Assembly: GCF_009604425.1 (NCBI RefSeq)
Contig: NZ_WEGI01000008.1
Coordinates: 1-64,000, forward strand
DNA length: 64,000 bases
Source: Nocardia aurantia
Lineage (GTDB): Bacteria; Actinomycetota; Actinomycetes; Mycobacteriales; Mycobacteriaceae
Direction of reading: 5' to 3'
The position numbers and the translations under genes were made by a program. Positions 43,200 through 51,873 of this stretch are shown one piece after another (the first letter of the stretch is position 1; each line of letters opens with the position of its first letter). Under the pieces are notes generated by a model. That model did not search any database, was not told where the DNA came from, and worked only from the letters and a program-made list of their open reading frames with translations.

Positions 43200-44660
43200 A
43201 TGGTGGACGCGGTGGTGGTGGGAGCCGGGCCGAACGGGCTTGCCGCAGCGGTGGTTCTGGCCCGGGCGGGCCTCGCGGTGGAGGTCTACGAGGCGGGTGA
43301 CAGCGTCGGCGGCGGCTGCCGCACGGCCGAGCTGACCCTGCCGGGCTACCGGCACGACGTCTGTGCCGGGGCGCATCCGATGGCGGTGGCCTCGCCGTTC
43401 TTCCGGATGTTCGATCCGGCCGCGCACGGGGTGGAGATGCTGGTCCCCGAGGTGTCCTACGCGCACCCGCTGGACGGGGGAGTGGCCGGGCTGGCGTGGC
43501 GGGACCTGGCGCGCACGGTCGACGGGCTGGGTCGCGACGGCGCGGCGTGGCGGCGGCTGTTCGGCCCGCTGGTGTCGCAGTGGCCGGAACTCGTGGATCT
43601 GGCCATGTCGGATCTGCGGCACCCCCCGCTGGATCCGGTCATCGGAGTACGGTTCGGCCTGCGGCTGCTGGAACAGTCGACACCGTTGTGGGACTTGCGC
43701 TTTCACGAGGATATCGCCCCGGCGCTGCTGTCCGGGGTCGCGGCGCACTCGATCATGCCGCCGCGAGCGTTCGCGGCGGCGGGGGTGGCGTTGCTGCTGG
43801 GATCGCTCGCTCATGCCGAGGGCTGGCCGGTGCCCCGCGGCGGCAGCCAGGCGATCGTCGACGCGATGGCGGCCGAGGTGGTCCGGCTCGGCGGCGTCGT
43901 GCACACCGGCCACCGGGTGGATACGCTCGACGAGTTCCGTTCCGTGCGAACGGTTCTGCTCGATATCGCGCCGGCCGAACTGCTCCGCCTCGCCGGTGAT
44001 CGGCTACCCGCGCGATATGCCGCCGCCCTCAGGCGATTTCGCTACGGCAGTGCCGCCTGCAAGGTCGATTTCGCGCTCTCGGGTCCCGTGCCGTGGCGGG
44101 CCGAGGGCTGCGATCGCGCCGGCACGCTGCACCTCGTCGGTACCCGCGCGGAGGCGGTCGCCGCCGAAAAGACGGTTGCGGCAGGTGAACACGCCGAACG
44201 GCCGTATGTGCTCGCGATCCAGCCCGGCGTGGTCGATCCGTCCCGGGCGCCCGCCGGCGGTCACACCCTCTACACCTACGCCCACGTCCCGCACGGCTCG
44301 GACCGCGATGTCACCTCGGAGGTGATCGCGCAGGTCGAACGCTTCGCCCCCGGCTTCCGGGATCTGATCGTCGCCTCGCACGCCCGCACCGCCGCCGCCA
44401 TGCCCGAGTACAACGCCAACTACGTCGGCGGTGACATCTCGTCCGGTGCGATGACCTTGCGCCAGACCGTCTTCCGCCCCGCTCCGCGCTGGAACCCGTA
44501 CGCGACCGGGCTACCCGGGGTCTACCTCTGTTCCTCGGCCACCCCGCCCGGCCCCGGTGTGCACGGCATGTGCGGCCTGCACGCCGCGAACGCCGCCCTC
44601 CGCGAGCGTTTCGGCACCCGCCCGGAATTCCCGACCGCCGAAGAGGCCGTCCGGCACTGA
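43200..44660 (+). CDS. FAD-dependent oxidoreductase, phytoene-desaturase-like
   Basis: 486 residues. The N-terminus VVVGAGPNGLAAAVVLARAG is the FAD-binding Rossmann loop followed by VGGGCRTAELTLPGY. The C-terminal segment LCSSATPPGPGVHGMCGLHAA is the second FAD-contact motif of CrtI/NAD(P)-oxidoreductases. No carotenoid genes are nearby, so the substrate is open. TACGGT (43187-43192) seven bases before ATG 43200 marks a leaderless start. It may be controlled by the preceding TetR protein. Confidence 0.82.
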   Translation: MVDAVVVGAGPNGLAAAVVLARAGLAVEVYEAGDSVGGGCRTAELTLPGYRHDVCAGAHPMAVASPFFRMFDPAAHGVEMLVPEVSYAHPLDGGVAGLAWRDLARTVDGLGRDGAAWRRLFGPLVSQWPELVDLAMSDLRHPPLDPVIGVRFGLRLLEQSTPLWDLRFHEDIAPALLSGVAAHSIMPPRAFAAAGVALLLGSLAHAEGWPVPRGGSQAIVDAMAAEVVRLGGVVHTGHRVDTLDEFRSVRTVLLDIAPAELLRLAGDRLPARYAAALRRFRYGSAACKVDFALSGPVPWRAEGCDRAGTLHLVGTRAEAVAAEKTVAAGEHAERPYVLAIQPGVVDPSRAPAGGHTLYTYAHVPHGSDRDVTSEVIAQVERFAPGFRDLIVASHARTAAAMPEYNANYVGGDISSGAMTLRQTVFRPAPRWNPYATGLPGVYLCSSATPPGPGVHGMCGLHAANAALRERFGTRPEFPTAEEAVRH

Positions 44661-44816
44661 CCGGAGCATCGTTCCGGACCGGAGGATCGGAAACCGCCCC
44701 CGGCACCCGGGCACGGCCGCCGACCCGAATCTGTCGTGATCACATCGGGAGCGCTTCGGCATGTCGTCCGGCATGCCCTCCGTCGACCCGAGTATCTGCC
44801 GGGATTCAGGGTTTCC
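44661..44816. other. gap between convergent genes
   Basis: 156 bases between the oxidoreductase and the CDF transporter. No gene and no strong hairpin seen. Confidence 0.4.
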
Positions 44817-45752
44817 TCAGCCGGCGGTGCTGGTATCGGGCTGGGTGCGGTAGAGGTCCGGTTCCAGGTACATGAGGTCGACGCTGGGAACGGCGGCGCG
44901 GACGCGGGCCTCGGCGGCATCGATCGCTTCGGCGATCTCGTCGATCTCCAGGCCGGGCACGATGGCGACCTTGGCGGCCACCATGAGTTCGCTCGGGCCC
45001 AGGTATTCCGTGCGCACGTGGATGACCCGGTCGATGCGGGTGCCGTCGACGAGGTTGTCGACGATATGGCGGTAGGTCTCGCCGGTGGCGCCCTCGCCGA
45101 TGAGCAGGCTCTTCATCTCGATGATCAGCACGATCGCGATCGCGCCCAGCAGCAGGCCGATGCCCAGGGTGCCGATGCCGTCCCAGATCGCGTTGTCGGT
45201 GATCATGGTCAGCGCGATGGCGGCCAGCGCGATCACCAGGCCGATCAGCGCGCCGGTGTCCTCGAGCAGCACCACCGGCAGTTCGGGATTGCGGGTGGTG
45301 CGGATGAACTGCCACCAGGTGCGGCTGCCGCGCAACGGGATCGACTCGCGCACCGCGGTGGCGAAACTGAAGCCCTCCAGCACCATGGCCACGACCAGGA
45401 TCACGATCGCGACGATCGGTGAGGTGAGATCCTCGGGGTGGGTGACCTTGTGGATGCCCTCGTAGATGCCGTACATCGAACCCAGCGTGAACAGCACCAG
45501 CGCGACCACGAAGGAGTAGAAGTACCGGTTGCGCCCGTGCCCGAACTGGTGAAGTTTCGTCGGCTCCTGCTCGGCGCGGTTCTGCCCGACGAGCAGCAAC
45601 GCCTCGTTGCCGGTATCGGCGAGCGAGTGCACCGACTCCGCCAGCATCGATCCCGAGCCGGTGATCATCGCACCCGCGAATTTCGCCACCGCGATCCCGG
45701 CGTTCGCGATGAGCGCGGCAATGATCGCGGTCCTACTGCCGTCCGCCGACAT
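44817..45752 (-). CDS. cation diffusion facilitator transporter
   Basis: 311 residues with about six membrane helices and a cytoplasmic C-terminal domain. Metal-binding positions of the CDF family are seen in helix II (SMLAESVHSLADTGNE) and helix V (LLEDTGALIGLV). These proteins exchange Zn2+, Fe2+ or Mn2+ for protons at the cytoplasmic membrane; the metal cannot be read. ATG 45752 follows AGGAAGGACC. It is on the same strand as manA, 124 bases downstream of it. Confidence 0.85.
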   Translation of the reverse strand: MSADGSRTAIIAALIANAGIAVAKFAGAMITGSGSMLAESVHSLADTGNEALLLVGQNRAEQEPTKLHQFGHGRNRYFYSFVVALVLFTLGSMYGIYEGIHKVTHPEDLTSPIVAIVILVVAMVLEGFSFATAVRESIPLRGSRTWWQFIRTTRNPELPVVLLEDTGALIGLVIALAAIALTMITDNAIWDGIGTLGIGLLLGAIAIVLIIEMKSLLIGEGATGETYRHIVDNLVDGTRIDRVIHVRTEYLGPSELMVAAKVAIVPGLEIDEIAEAIDAAEARVRAAVPSVDLMYLEPDLYRTQPDTSTAG

Positions 45753-45876
45753 ACTGGTCCTTCCTCGAGCGGTCCACCCGCTCTTCGTGACAGATCTTCC
45801 GGCGCGCCGCCGGCCCCGAGGCCGTACCGCCGCGCCGCGCGCCGCTCGTCGAATACATCGATCCCGGTCGCCTGCT

Positions 45877-47124
45877 TCAGAGTTCGCCCACGCAGGCGCA
45901 GAACAATTGGGCCGGTCCGCCGGTCGCGGCTGCGTGGACGACGGTGTCGCCCGCGGAGATCCAGGCAGCGGTGCCGGCGGCGATGCGCAGTTCGTCCGCC
46001 CCCTGCAGCAGCCGCACCGCACCGGACGTGCACAGCAGAATGCCCGGCCCGCTGCGGGGAATGGGCACGGGCACGGCGCCCGCCGCCAATTCGAAGCGGC
46101 GCAGGGCGAATTCGGGTGCCGGGGTGCGGTAACGCAGCGAACACGAGCCGTCGAGTGTGTGGTCGACCGGTTCCGCCTCCACGATCGGCAGTTCGTTCGG
46201 TTCGAAGTCCAGCACCCGCAGCAGTTCCGGCACGTCCACGTGTTTCGGGGTCAGACCGCCGCGCAGCACGTTGTCGGAGTTGGCCATGATCTCGACCCCG
46301 ACGCCGCGCAGGTAGGCGTGCAGATTGCCGGCCGACAGGAACAGGCCCTGGCCGGGTTGCAGGGTGATCCGGTTCAGCAGGAGCGCGGCCAGCACCCCGG
46401 CGTCCCCGGGATAGGCCTCGGCCAGTTCCAGCGTAGTGCGAGCCTCGGCGGCGAACTCCTTGGCACCGGAATTCGGCTCGGACTTCTCCGCCAGATAACG
46501 CACGCACCCGTCGAGGACCTTCGGCAGCATCGCGGCCAGCGCGGTCTGCGGCAGGGTGATCCAGGTCGTGAACAACGTCCGGAGACCGGCCGAATCAGGT
46601 TGCGCGGCAAGGAGATCCGCGTACGGATTCAGCCGCTCGACCCCGAGCGCGCGCAGCAGGGCGACCGTCCGCAGCGGCGGCCGGAAGCCCGCCAGTGCCT
46701 CGAACCGCTCCAGCGCCACCACGAGTTCCGGTTTGTGGTTCTCGTCGCGGTAGTTGCGCATCGGCGAATCCAGCGGCACCCGGGCGAGATTCTCGCGTTC
46801 GAAGCCGGCTTGTGCCTGCTTCGCGCTGGGGTGCGCCTGCAGCGACAGCGGCTCCTCGGCCGCCAGGATCTTCAGCAGGAACGGCAGGCGACCGCCGAAA
46901 GTCGGTGCCACCGCGCCCAATTCGTGTTGCGGATCGGCGCGCACCAGCTCCAGCAGCGACTGTTGCAGCCCGTCGACGCGGATGTGCGCCGGATCGGCCG
47001 GATGCGCGCCGAACCACAATTCGGCCTCCGGATGCGCCGAGGGAACGGGCCGACCGCACAGTTGAGCGAGTGCGGTGCGTGAACCCCAGGCATAGGTACG
47101 CAGCGCACCGACGAGTTCGTGCAC
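45877..47124 (-). CDS. manA: mannose-6-phosphate isomerase
   Basis: 415 residues, type I PMI. The zinc/substrate motifs are LSLQAHPS, ENHKPELVVAL and LSAGNLHAYLRG. It interconverts fructose-6-phosphate and mannose-6-phosphate, the entry to GDP-mannose. The GTG start shares a base with the TAG stop of TobH (TAGTG), so the two are translationally coupled. With manB and manC in the window the route to GDP-mannose is complete. Confidence 0.88.
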   Translation of the reverse strand: MHELVGALRTYAWGSRTALAQLCGRPVPSAHPEAELWFGAHPADPAHIRVDGLQQSLLELVRADPQHELGAVAPTFGGRLPFLLKILAAEEPLSLQAHPSAKQAQAGFERENLARVPLDSPMRNYRDENHKPELVVALERFEALAGFRPPLRTVALLRALGVERLNPYADLLAAQPDSAGLRTLFTTWITLPQTALAAMLPKVLDGCVRYLAEKSEPNSGAKEFAAEARTTLELAEAYPGDAGVLAALLLNRITLQPGQGLFLSAGNLHAYLRGVGVEIMANSDNVLRGGLTPKHVDVPELLRVLDFEPNELPIVEAEPVDHTLDGSCSLRYRTPAPEFALRRFELAAGAVPVPIPRSGPGILLCTSGAVRLLQGADELRIAAGTAAWISAGDTVVHAAATGGPAQLFCACVGEL

Positions 47125-48296
47125 TAGTAATGGCCCCCGTCGTAGTGGGCAGGACGTTCGGCCGGGACCGCGGGACGGCCGAGCAGGTGCAGGTAGACCG
47201 CTGCCATCTCCAGTCGCAGTACCAGCAGCGCCAAGTGTTCCAGCTCGATACCGGGTCCGGGCGGATTCGCGGCCGATCCGGGCCGCGGGGGCTCGGTCTC
47301 CACGCTCACCAGATCGGCGTCGACCGGACCGCCGGCCGCGTCGAAGACCGCCAGCCGGCGGCGCGCCGCGATCGCGTCGGTCTCGGCGCTCACAGCGAAC
47401 ACCCGCACGCGCTGCACGGGTGCCGGGCCGTCGAGTTGCTCGTCGTGGAACATCGGGTCGAAGCCCGGGGCGGCGGCCGCTCCGGCGGCCTCGGCGAGCC
47501 GGGTGTGGCCGGCCACGACCGTGGCCAGGTCGGCGGCCGCCACGATCTGCCCGGCTGCCTGCAACAACACCTCGGCGGCGTGCTCCGCGACCGCTGTGGC
47601 CGCCGGGGTATCGCCCGCGAGCACGAGGCGGTGCTCCCGCATGCGCGCGGCCAGCGTCTTCGACGGATTGTGGAAGACCTCGTGCTGCGGCCCGTCGCGC
47701 AGCGCCTCGGCGTCGAGCGCGTCCGACAGCGCGTCCAGGTCGGGCAGCAGCGGTGCGCTGCGCAAGGGGTCGACGGCGCCCAGCACCGCGATCCCCACGG
47801 CGAGGTAGCGCAGCAGCCGGTTCTGGTCGAGGACGGGCACCCGGGGCGGCAGCATCGCGGCGCGACCGGCCGCGGCGGCCCGCATCGGGCCCTCGTCGGG
47901 CGCCGCGACGATCACCTCGGCGCCGCGGCGCAGGGCGCGGTCGACCGCTTCGACCAGACGTGGATCGCCGGCGTCGTCGCCGGCCACCAGCACGGCGTCC
48001 AGTGGACCGATCCACGGCGGGATCGAGGTGACGGGCAGGATCGGCAATCCGGCGCGGTCGCTCAGGCAGGCGACCAGCAAGGCGGCGGCCCGGGCGGCGC
48101 GCCCGGATCCGGAGACCATCACGAGGCTGCGCGGACGCAGATCCTGCAGCCGGGCGAGCACGTTCTCGCCGACCGCCGCCGCGGTGGCGCGCACCTGCGC
48201 ACCGGCCGAGGCCGCGGAACGCAACATACCCCCGGAGTCGGCGGCCTCCAGCGAGGCGACGTCATCGAGGTCGAGTACCGGTGTCCCTGCGATCAT
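47124..48296 (-). CDS. TobH-like SIS-domain protein
   Basis: 390 residues, homologous to mycobacterial Rv3256c. It has a SIS-type sugar-isomerase fold (LVMVSGSGRAARAAALLVACLS) and lacks a known catalytic assignment. In mycobacteria it sits between manA and manB as here, suggesting a regulatory or assembly role in mannose metabolism. RBS GGAGGTGG precedes ATG 48296. Confidence 0.8.
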   Translation of the reverse strand: MIAGTPVLDLDDVASLEAADSGGMLRSAASAGAQVRATAAAVGENVLARLQDLRPRSLVMVSGSGRAARAAALLVACLSDRAGLPILPVTSIPPWIGPLDAVLVAGDDAGDPRLVEAVDRALRRGAEVIVAAPDEGPMRAAAAGRAAMLPPRVPVLDQNRLLRYLAVGIAVLGAVDPLRSAPLLPDLDALSDALDAEALRDGPQHEVFHNPSKTLAARMREHRLVLAGDTPAATAVAEHAAEVLLQAAGQIVAAADLATVVAGHTRLAEAAGAAAAPGFDPMFHDEQLDGPAPVQRVRVFAVSAETDAIAARRRLAVFDAAGGPVDADLVSVETEPPRPGSAANPPGPGIELEHLALLVLRLEMAAVYLHLLGRPAVPAERPAHYDGGHY

Positions 48297-48387
48297 CGGG
48301 CGTTGCCACCTCCCCTCAATCGGGTCACCAGGCCGGGGGAACTCGCTCTCCCGGGTGAATTCGGGCTCTGTGATTCCACTATTCCAG

Positions 48388-49764
48388 TCAGCCGCGGACG
48401 ATGCTCAGGATCTCGGTTACGAGTGCGTCTACTTCCTCCGGTGATCGGGCTTCGACGTTGAGACGCAGCAACGGTTCGGTATTGGAGGCCCGCAGATTGA
48501 ACCAGGCGTTGTCGGGCAGTTGCACGGTGACCCCGTCCAGCCGGTCGACGGAGGTGGCGCGGCCCTCGAACGCGGCCAGCACCGCGCGGGTGCGATCGGC
48601 CGCGTCGTCGACCGTGGAGTTGATCTCGCCGGAGGCGGCGTACCGGGAATAGGCCGAGGCCAGCTCGGACATCGGCCCGTCGCCGCCGCCGAGCGCGGCC
48701 AGCACGTGCAGGGCCGCCAGCATGCCGGAATCGGCGCCCCAGAAATCCCGGAAGTAATAGTGGGCGGAATGCTCACCGCCGAAGATGGCGCCGGTGGCGG
48801 CCATCTGCTGCTTGATGAAGGAGTGCCCGACCCGGGTCCGCACCGGGTTACCACCCAGCTCGGCGACCAGTTCCGGCACCGCCTTGGACGTGATCAGATT
48901 GTGGATGACGGTCGCGCCCGGCTCCTTGGCCAGCTCGCGCTCGGCCACCAGCGCGGTGATCGCGGAGGGCGGGACCGGCTCGCCGCGCTCGTCGACCACG
49001 AAACACCGGTCCGCGTCGCCGTCGAACGCCAGCCCCAGGTCGGCGCCGGTCTCTCGGACGAACTTCCGCAGATCGACCAGATTCTTCGGGTCCAGCGGGT
49101 TGGCCTCGTGGTTCGGGAATGTCCCGTCCAGCTCGAAGTACAGCGGGTCGACGGTCAGCTGCGGCACCGCGCCGAGCACCGCCGGGACCGTGTAGCCGCC
49201 CATGCCGTTGCCCGCGTCGACGGCGACCCGCAGCGGGCGGATGCCGCTCAGGTCGACCAGCTTGCGCAGGAAACTCGCGTACGCGTCGAGCAGATGCTCC
49301 TCGGTGACCGTGCCCGGCGCCCTGTCGAATCCCGGCACCCCGTCGACCAGTTCCGCGGCGATCGTGGCCAGCCCGGTGTCCTGACCGACCGGCAGCGCGT
49401 TGGCCCGGCACAACTTGATGCCGTTGTAGCGGGCGGGATTGTGGCTGGCGGTGAACATCGCGCCCGGGCAGCCGAGATGTCCCGAGGCGAAGTACAACTC
49501 GTCGGTGGACGCCAGCCCGATGTGCACCACATCGAGCCCCTGCGCGCCCACACCCGCCGCGAAGGCCGCCGCCAGCCCGGGGGAGGATTCCCGCATGTCG
49601 TGCCCGATCACGATCCGGCCGGCGCCCTCGCCGCGCATCAACCGCGCGAACGAAGCCCCCACGTCCCGAACGAATTCCGCATCGATCTGCTCACCGACCA
49701 CACCCCGGACGTCGTATGCCTTGACAACTGCTTTCACGGAATCGGCAGATCGGGCGACTGTCAT
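48388..49764 (-). CDS. manB: phosphomannomutase / phosphoglucomutase
   Basis: 458 residues. The phosphoserine loop TASHNPARYNG, metal loop DGDADRC, and sugar-binding GEHSAHYYFRD of the alpha-D-phosphohexomutase family are all present. It converts mannose-6-phosphate to mannose-1-phosphate, feeding ManC. Named pmmA/manB in mycobacteria (Rv3257c). The ATG follows TAGGGT at six bases (49776-49771), a leaderless promoter. Confidence 0.88.
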   Translation of the reverse strand: MTVARSADSVKAVVKAYDVRGVVGEQIDAEFVRDVGASFARLMRGEGAGRIVIGHDMRESSPGLAAAFAAGVGAQGLDVVHIGLASTDELYFASGHLGCPGAMFTASHNPARYNGIKLCRANALPVGQDTGLATIAAELVDGVPGFDRAPGTVTEEHLLDAYASFLRKLVDLSGIRPLRVAVDAGNGMGGYTVPAVLGAVPQLTVDPLYFELDGTFPNHEANPLDPKNLVDLRKFVRETGADLGLAFDGDADRCFVVDERGEPVPPSAITALVAERELAKEPGATVIHNLITSKAVPELVAELGGNPVRTRVGHSFIKQQMAATGAIFGGEHSAHYYFRDFWGADSGMLAALHVLAALGGGDGPMSELASAYSRYAASGEINSTVDDAADRTRAVLAAFEGRATSVDRLDGVTVQLPDNAWFNLRASNTEPLLRLNVEARSPEEVDALVTEILSIVRG

Positions 49765-49931
49765 GCCCCCACCCTAATAGGCGCCACCACACCCGGACCA
49801 ACCGAGCTCACGACCTCGGGCTACGCCACCAGCGAACAGCGTGCTGCGTTGTGGCACAGCCATCCCCGGGCCGTCCGGTAGCGAATACTCCGTCGAATCG
49901 CGGGACGCGGCACCCCGCCGGGCGCGGGCGG
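49765..49931. other. gap manB / DUF3499 gene
   Basis: 167 bases holding the manB leaderless promoter (49771-49776) and the end of the upstream gene. No gene or strong hairpin seen. Confidence 0.4.
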
Positions 49932-50330
49932 TCAGTTCGGCGGGTCGGGTAGTACGCGTAGGTGACCGCGGCGCCCGGTGCGGCCCGTGCGGGAGGCGCG
50001 CTGTGCGGGCGGTGGGCCTTCGGAGTACCGGCGCGGGTCGGGTTCGGCTGTGCGCCTGCGCATTCCCGCCTCACGGACCGCCTCCGCCAGCGCGGTCAGA
50101 TCGTCGTCGTCCGGAGAGGCCGAGGAGAACCCGCCCTCGTGCCGGACCAGTTCCCACCCCTTCGGGGCGGTGATCCGGGAGGCATGGGTCTCACACAGGT
50201 CCCAGGAATGCGGTTCGGCGACGGTGGCCAGCGGCCCGACGACGGCCGTCGAGTCGGAGTACACATAGGTGAGCGTCGCGACGGCCGGGTTCTTGCAGCC
50301 TGGACGGCAGCAACGACGCATGGGGATCAC
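49932..50330 (-). CDS. DUF3499 family protein
   Basis: 132 residues, homologous to mycobacterial Rv3258c. The N-terminus RRCCRPGCKNPAVATLTYVYSD and the later WDLCETHASR give a Cys4/His-type putative zinc site; no function is established. I chose GTG 50330 because TACTCT (50343-50338) lies seven bases upstream, the leaderless spacing used elsewhere in this window; the ATG at 50321 is the usual annotated alternative. Confidence 0.82.
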   Translation of the reverse strand: MIPMRRCCRPGCKNPAVATLTYVYSDSTAVVGPLATVAEPHSWDLCETHASRITAPKGWELVRHEGGFSSASPDDDDLTALAEAVREAGMRRRTAEPDPRRYSEGPPPAQRASRTGRTGRRGHLRVLPDPPN

Positions 50331-50402
50331 GCCAAGGAGAGTAACCCCGCCTCTGCCCGCGCGCGTAGCAGACACGCGAACAGTGCCCGGTTCTTCCTCG
50401 TG

Positions 50403-50879
50403 TCACCCGCCGCCGTCGATGACGTCCGGATCGACGCCGAGATAGGTGGCGATCTGCTGGACGAGCACCTCGCGCAGCAGATCGATGAGATCGTCGGGAT
50501 CGCTGGCCCGCAGTTCCAGGGGCTTGCGGAACAGCACGACCCGGGCCCGGGTGGCGACGCCGTGCCGGTCGACCCCCGCCGGCACCAGCCGCGACAGCGG
50601 CACCGGTCCGTCGGCCACCACCTCTTCCGGCCAGGTCACCGAATCGGGTTGCAGCGGACGGATTTTCGGTACGTCGTCCACGGCGATATCCAGCTTGGTG
50701 AGGCGATCGTGCCAGCGCCCGTCCAGGGGGGCGAACGCCTCCAGCACCAGCCGGTCGAACTGTTGCCCGCGCGTACGCCACGCCGGTACGGTCGGCGGCA
50801 GCATGGGCCCACGCACCCCACGCCCGCGGCGGATCACCGATCGCGCCGTCGGCGGCCGCCGCTTCCGTGAACGAGTCAT
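50403..50879 (-). CDS. Rv3259-type protein, degenerate zincin fold
   Basis: 158 residues of the DUF1025/PF06262 metallopeptidase-like family. Where active members have HExxH near the C-terminus (consensus VHEIAHHFG), this protein reads LVQQIATYLGVDPD: both histidines and the Glu are replaced, so peptidase activity is unlikely. TAGATT (50891-50886) six bases before the ATG gives a leaderless start. It lies between whiB2 and the DUF3499 gene, a conserved mycobacterial position. Confidence 0.8.
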   Translation of the reverse strand: MTRSRKRRPPTARSVIRRGRGVRGPMLPPTVPAWRTRGQQFDRLVLEAFAPLDGRWHDRLTKLDIAVDDVPKIRPLQPDSVTWPEEVVADGPVPLSRLVPAGVDRHGVATRARVVLFRKPLELRASDPDDLIDLLREVLVQQIATYLGVDPDVIDGGG

Positions 50880-50948
50880 GACTCGAATCTAGTCAACGAG
50901 CGCCCCGCCGTGCCCAGTGCCACGGCGGGGCGGGAGTGACGCGCTGCT

Positions 50949-51530
50949 CTAGATGATGCCGCGCTTCAGGCGGCGACGTTCCCGCTCCGACAACCCGCCC
51001 CAGATGCCGAACCGCTCGTCGTGCGCGAGCGCGTATTCGAGGCATTCGTCACGCACCTCGCAACCCATGCAGATCCGCTTCGCCTCGCGGGTCGAGCCGC
51101 CCTTCTCCGGGAAGAACGCCTCGGGATCGGTCTGGGCGCACAGTGCGCGCTCCTGCCACTGCTCCTCGATCGTGTCGAACATCGCATCGAAGTTGGTGAC
51201 GACGAGACTCAACTTGGGCGGCTCGGGCTTGCGCTGAGTGCGCGCCCACTGTCCGCCCTGTGCCCACATGCCGGGCTGTATCGCTTCACGGTCGGCGAGA
51301 TGCTCCGGTCCCTCCGCGAGGTGTTCCGCGGCATCGCTTTCCGAACCCGCCCCCGCGGTGACGAGGTCACCCATCCCTGCGGTGACGAGGTCGTCCATCG
51401 GGTCGGTGACCGCGAGGTCGCCCTCCCGTTCGTAATTCCGGCTGTCGGCGCAGACAGGTGCTGCGCCTGTTGTGGAATCGGTTCGCGATACACCGCCCGG
51501 ATACCCCGACGGGGCCAGCTCCTCGGCCAT
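50949..51530 (-). CDS. whiB2: WhiB2 iron-sulfur transcription factor
   Basis: 193 residues. The C-terminal WhiB domain is intact: Cys in ALCAQTDPEAFF, CMGCEVRDEC (CxxCx5C), GIWGG turn and the basic RERRRLKRGII tail. WhiB2/WhmD binds a 4Fe-4S cluster and controls septation and cell division in mycobacteria. Mycobacterial WhiB2 is near 90 residues; here a 110-residue acidic, low-complexity N-terminus is added, including an 8-residue repeat (DLVTAG). Start 51530 has a strong site GGAGGCGGAGCG. Transcription should come from the promoter at 51718-51747. Confidence 0.85.
   Translation of the reverse strand: MAEELAPSGYPGGVSRTDSTTGAAPVCADSRNYEREGDLAVTDPMDDLVTAGMGDLVTAGAGSESDAAEHLAEGPEHLADREAIQPGMWAQGGQWARTQRKPEPPKLSLVVTNFDAMFDTIEEQWQERALCAQTDPEAFFPEKGGSTREAKRICMGCEVRDECLEYALAHDERFGIWGGLSERERRRLKRGII
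51357..51404 (-). repeat. two 24-bp direct repeats inside whiB2
   Basis: Units at 51357-51380 and 51381-51404 encode DDLVTAGM and GDLVTAGA in the N-terminal extension of WhiB2. They are probably a recent slippage product. Confidence 0.8.
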
Positions 51531-51873
51531 CGCTCCGCCTCCTCACTGTTCGTTAGCGCAGAATGATTTATCCGTCGGACCTCATCTGCCCACCGACGGC
51601 CCAACCCCGCGGTGTTGTCCCGCGGGCTCCCCGAGCCGGCCACTCCGATTCGAACGCAGGTTCGAAAGCTGGCCTGCGCCTAGCCGTCTCGCGCAGCCCC
51701 GGAATGACATGACTGTGATTAGACACGCCGGACGCGGCGATGGTCAAGCTGCCGACACAATTCCGTTACTATCCGCCGTCGCCTTCGCCTCGGTACGGTA
51801 ACAGGAATCAGCAAATGACCGGCAAATATGCTCGGAAGCGTGACCCGCGTGTCACCGCATAGGCTGTGCGGCT
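51531..51873. other. divergent whiB2/fbiA regulatory region
   Basis: 343 bases with no gene. It holds the whiB2 promoter (51718-51747), the fbiA leaderless promoter TAGGCT (51860-51865) eight bases before GTG 51874, and an inverted repeat GTGAC-N6-GTCAC (51840-51855) just upstream of it. Confidence 0.5.
51718..51747 (-). promoter_or_regulatory. housekeeping-type promoter of whiB2
   Basis: On the minus strand TTGACC (51747-51742) and TCTAAT (51723-51718) are separated by 18 bases, close to the sigma-A consensus. The leader to ATG 51530 would be about 180 bases long. Confidence 0.6.

Noticed and set aside
51840..51855. CRP/GlxR site before fbiA
   Set aside because: The arms are GTGAC-N6-GTCAC, so GTGA and TCAC are eight bases apart instead of six as in the CRP consensus.
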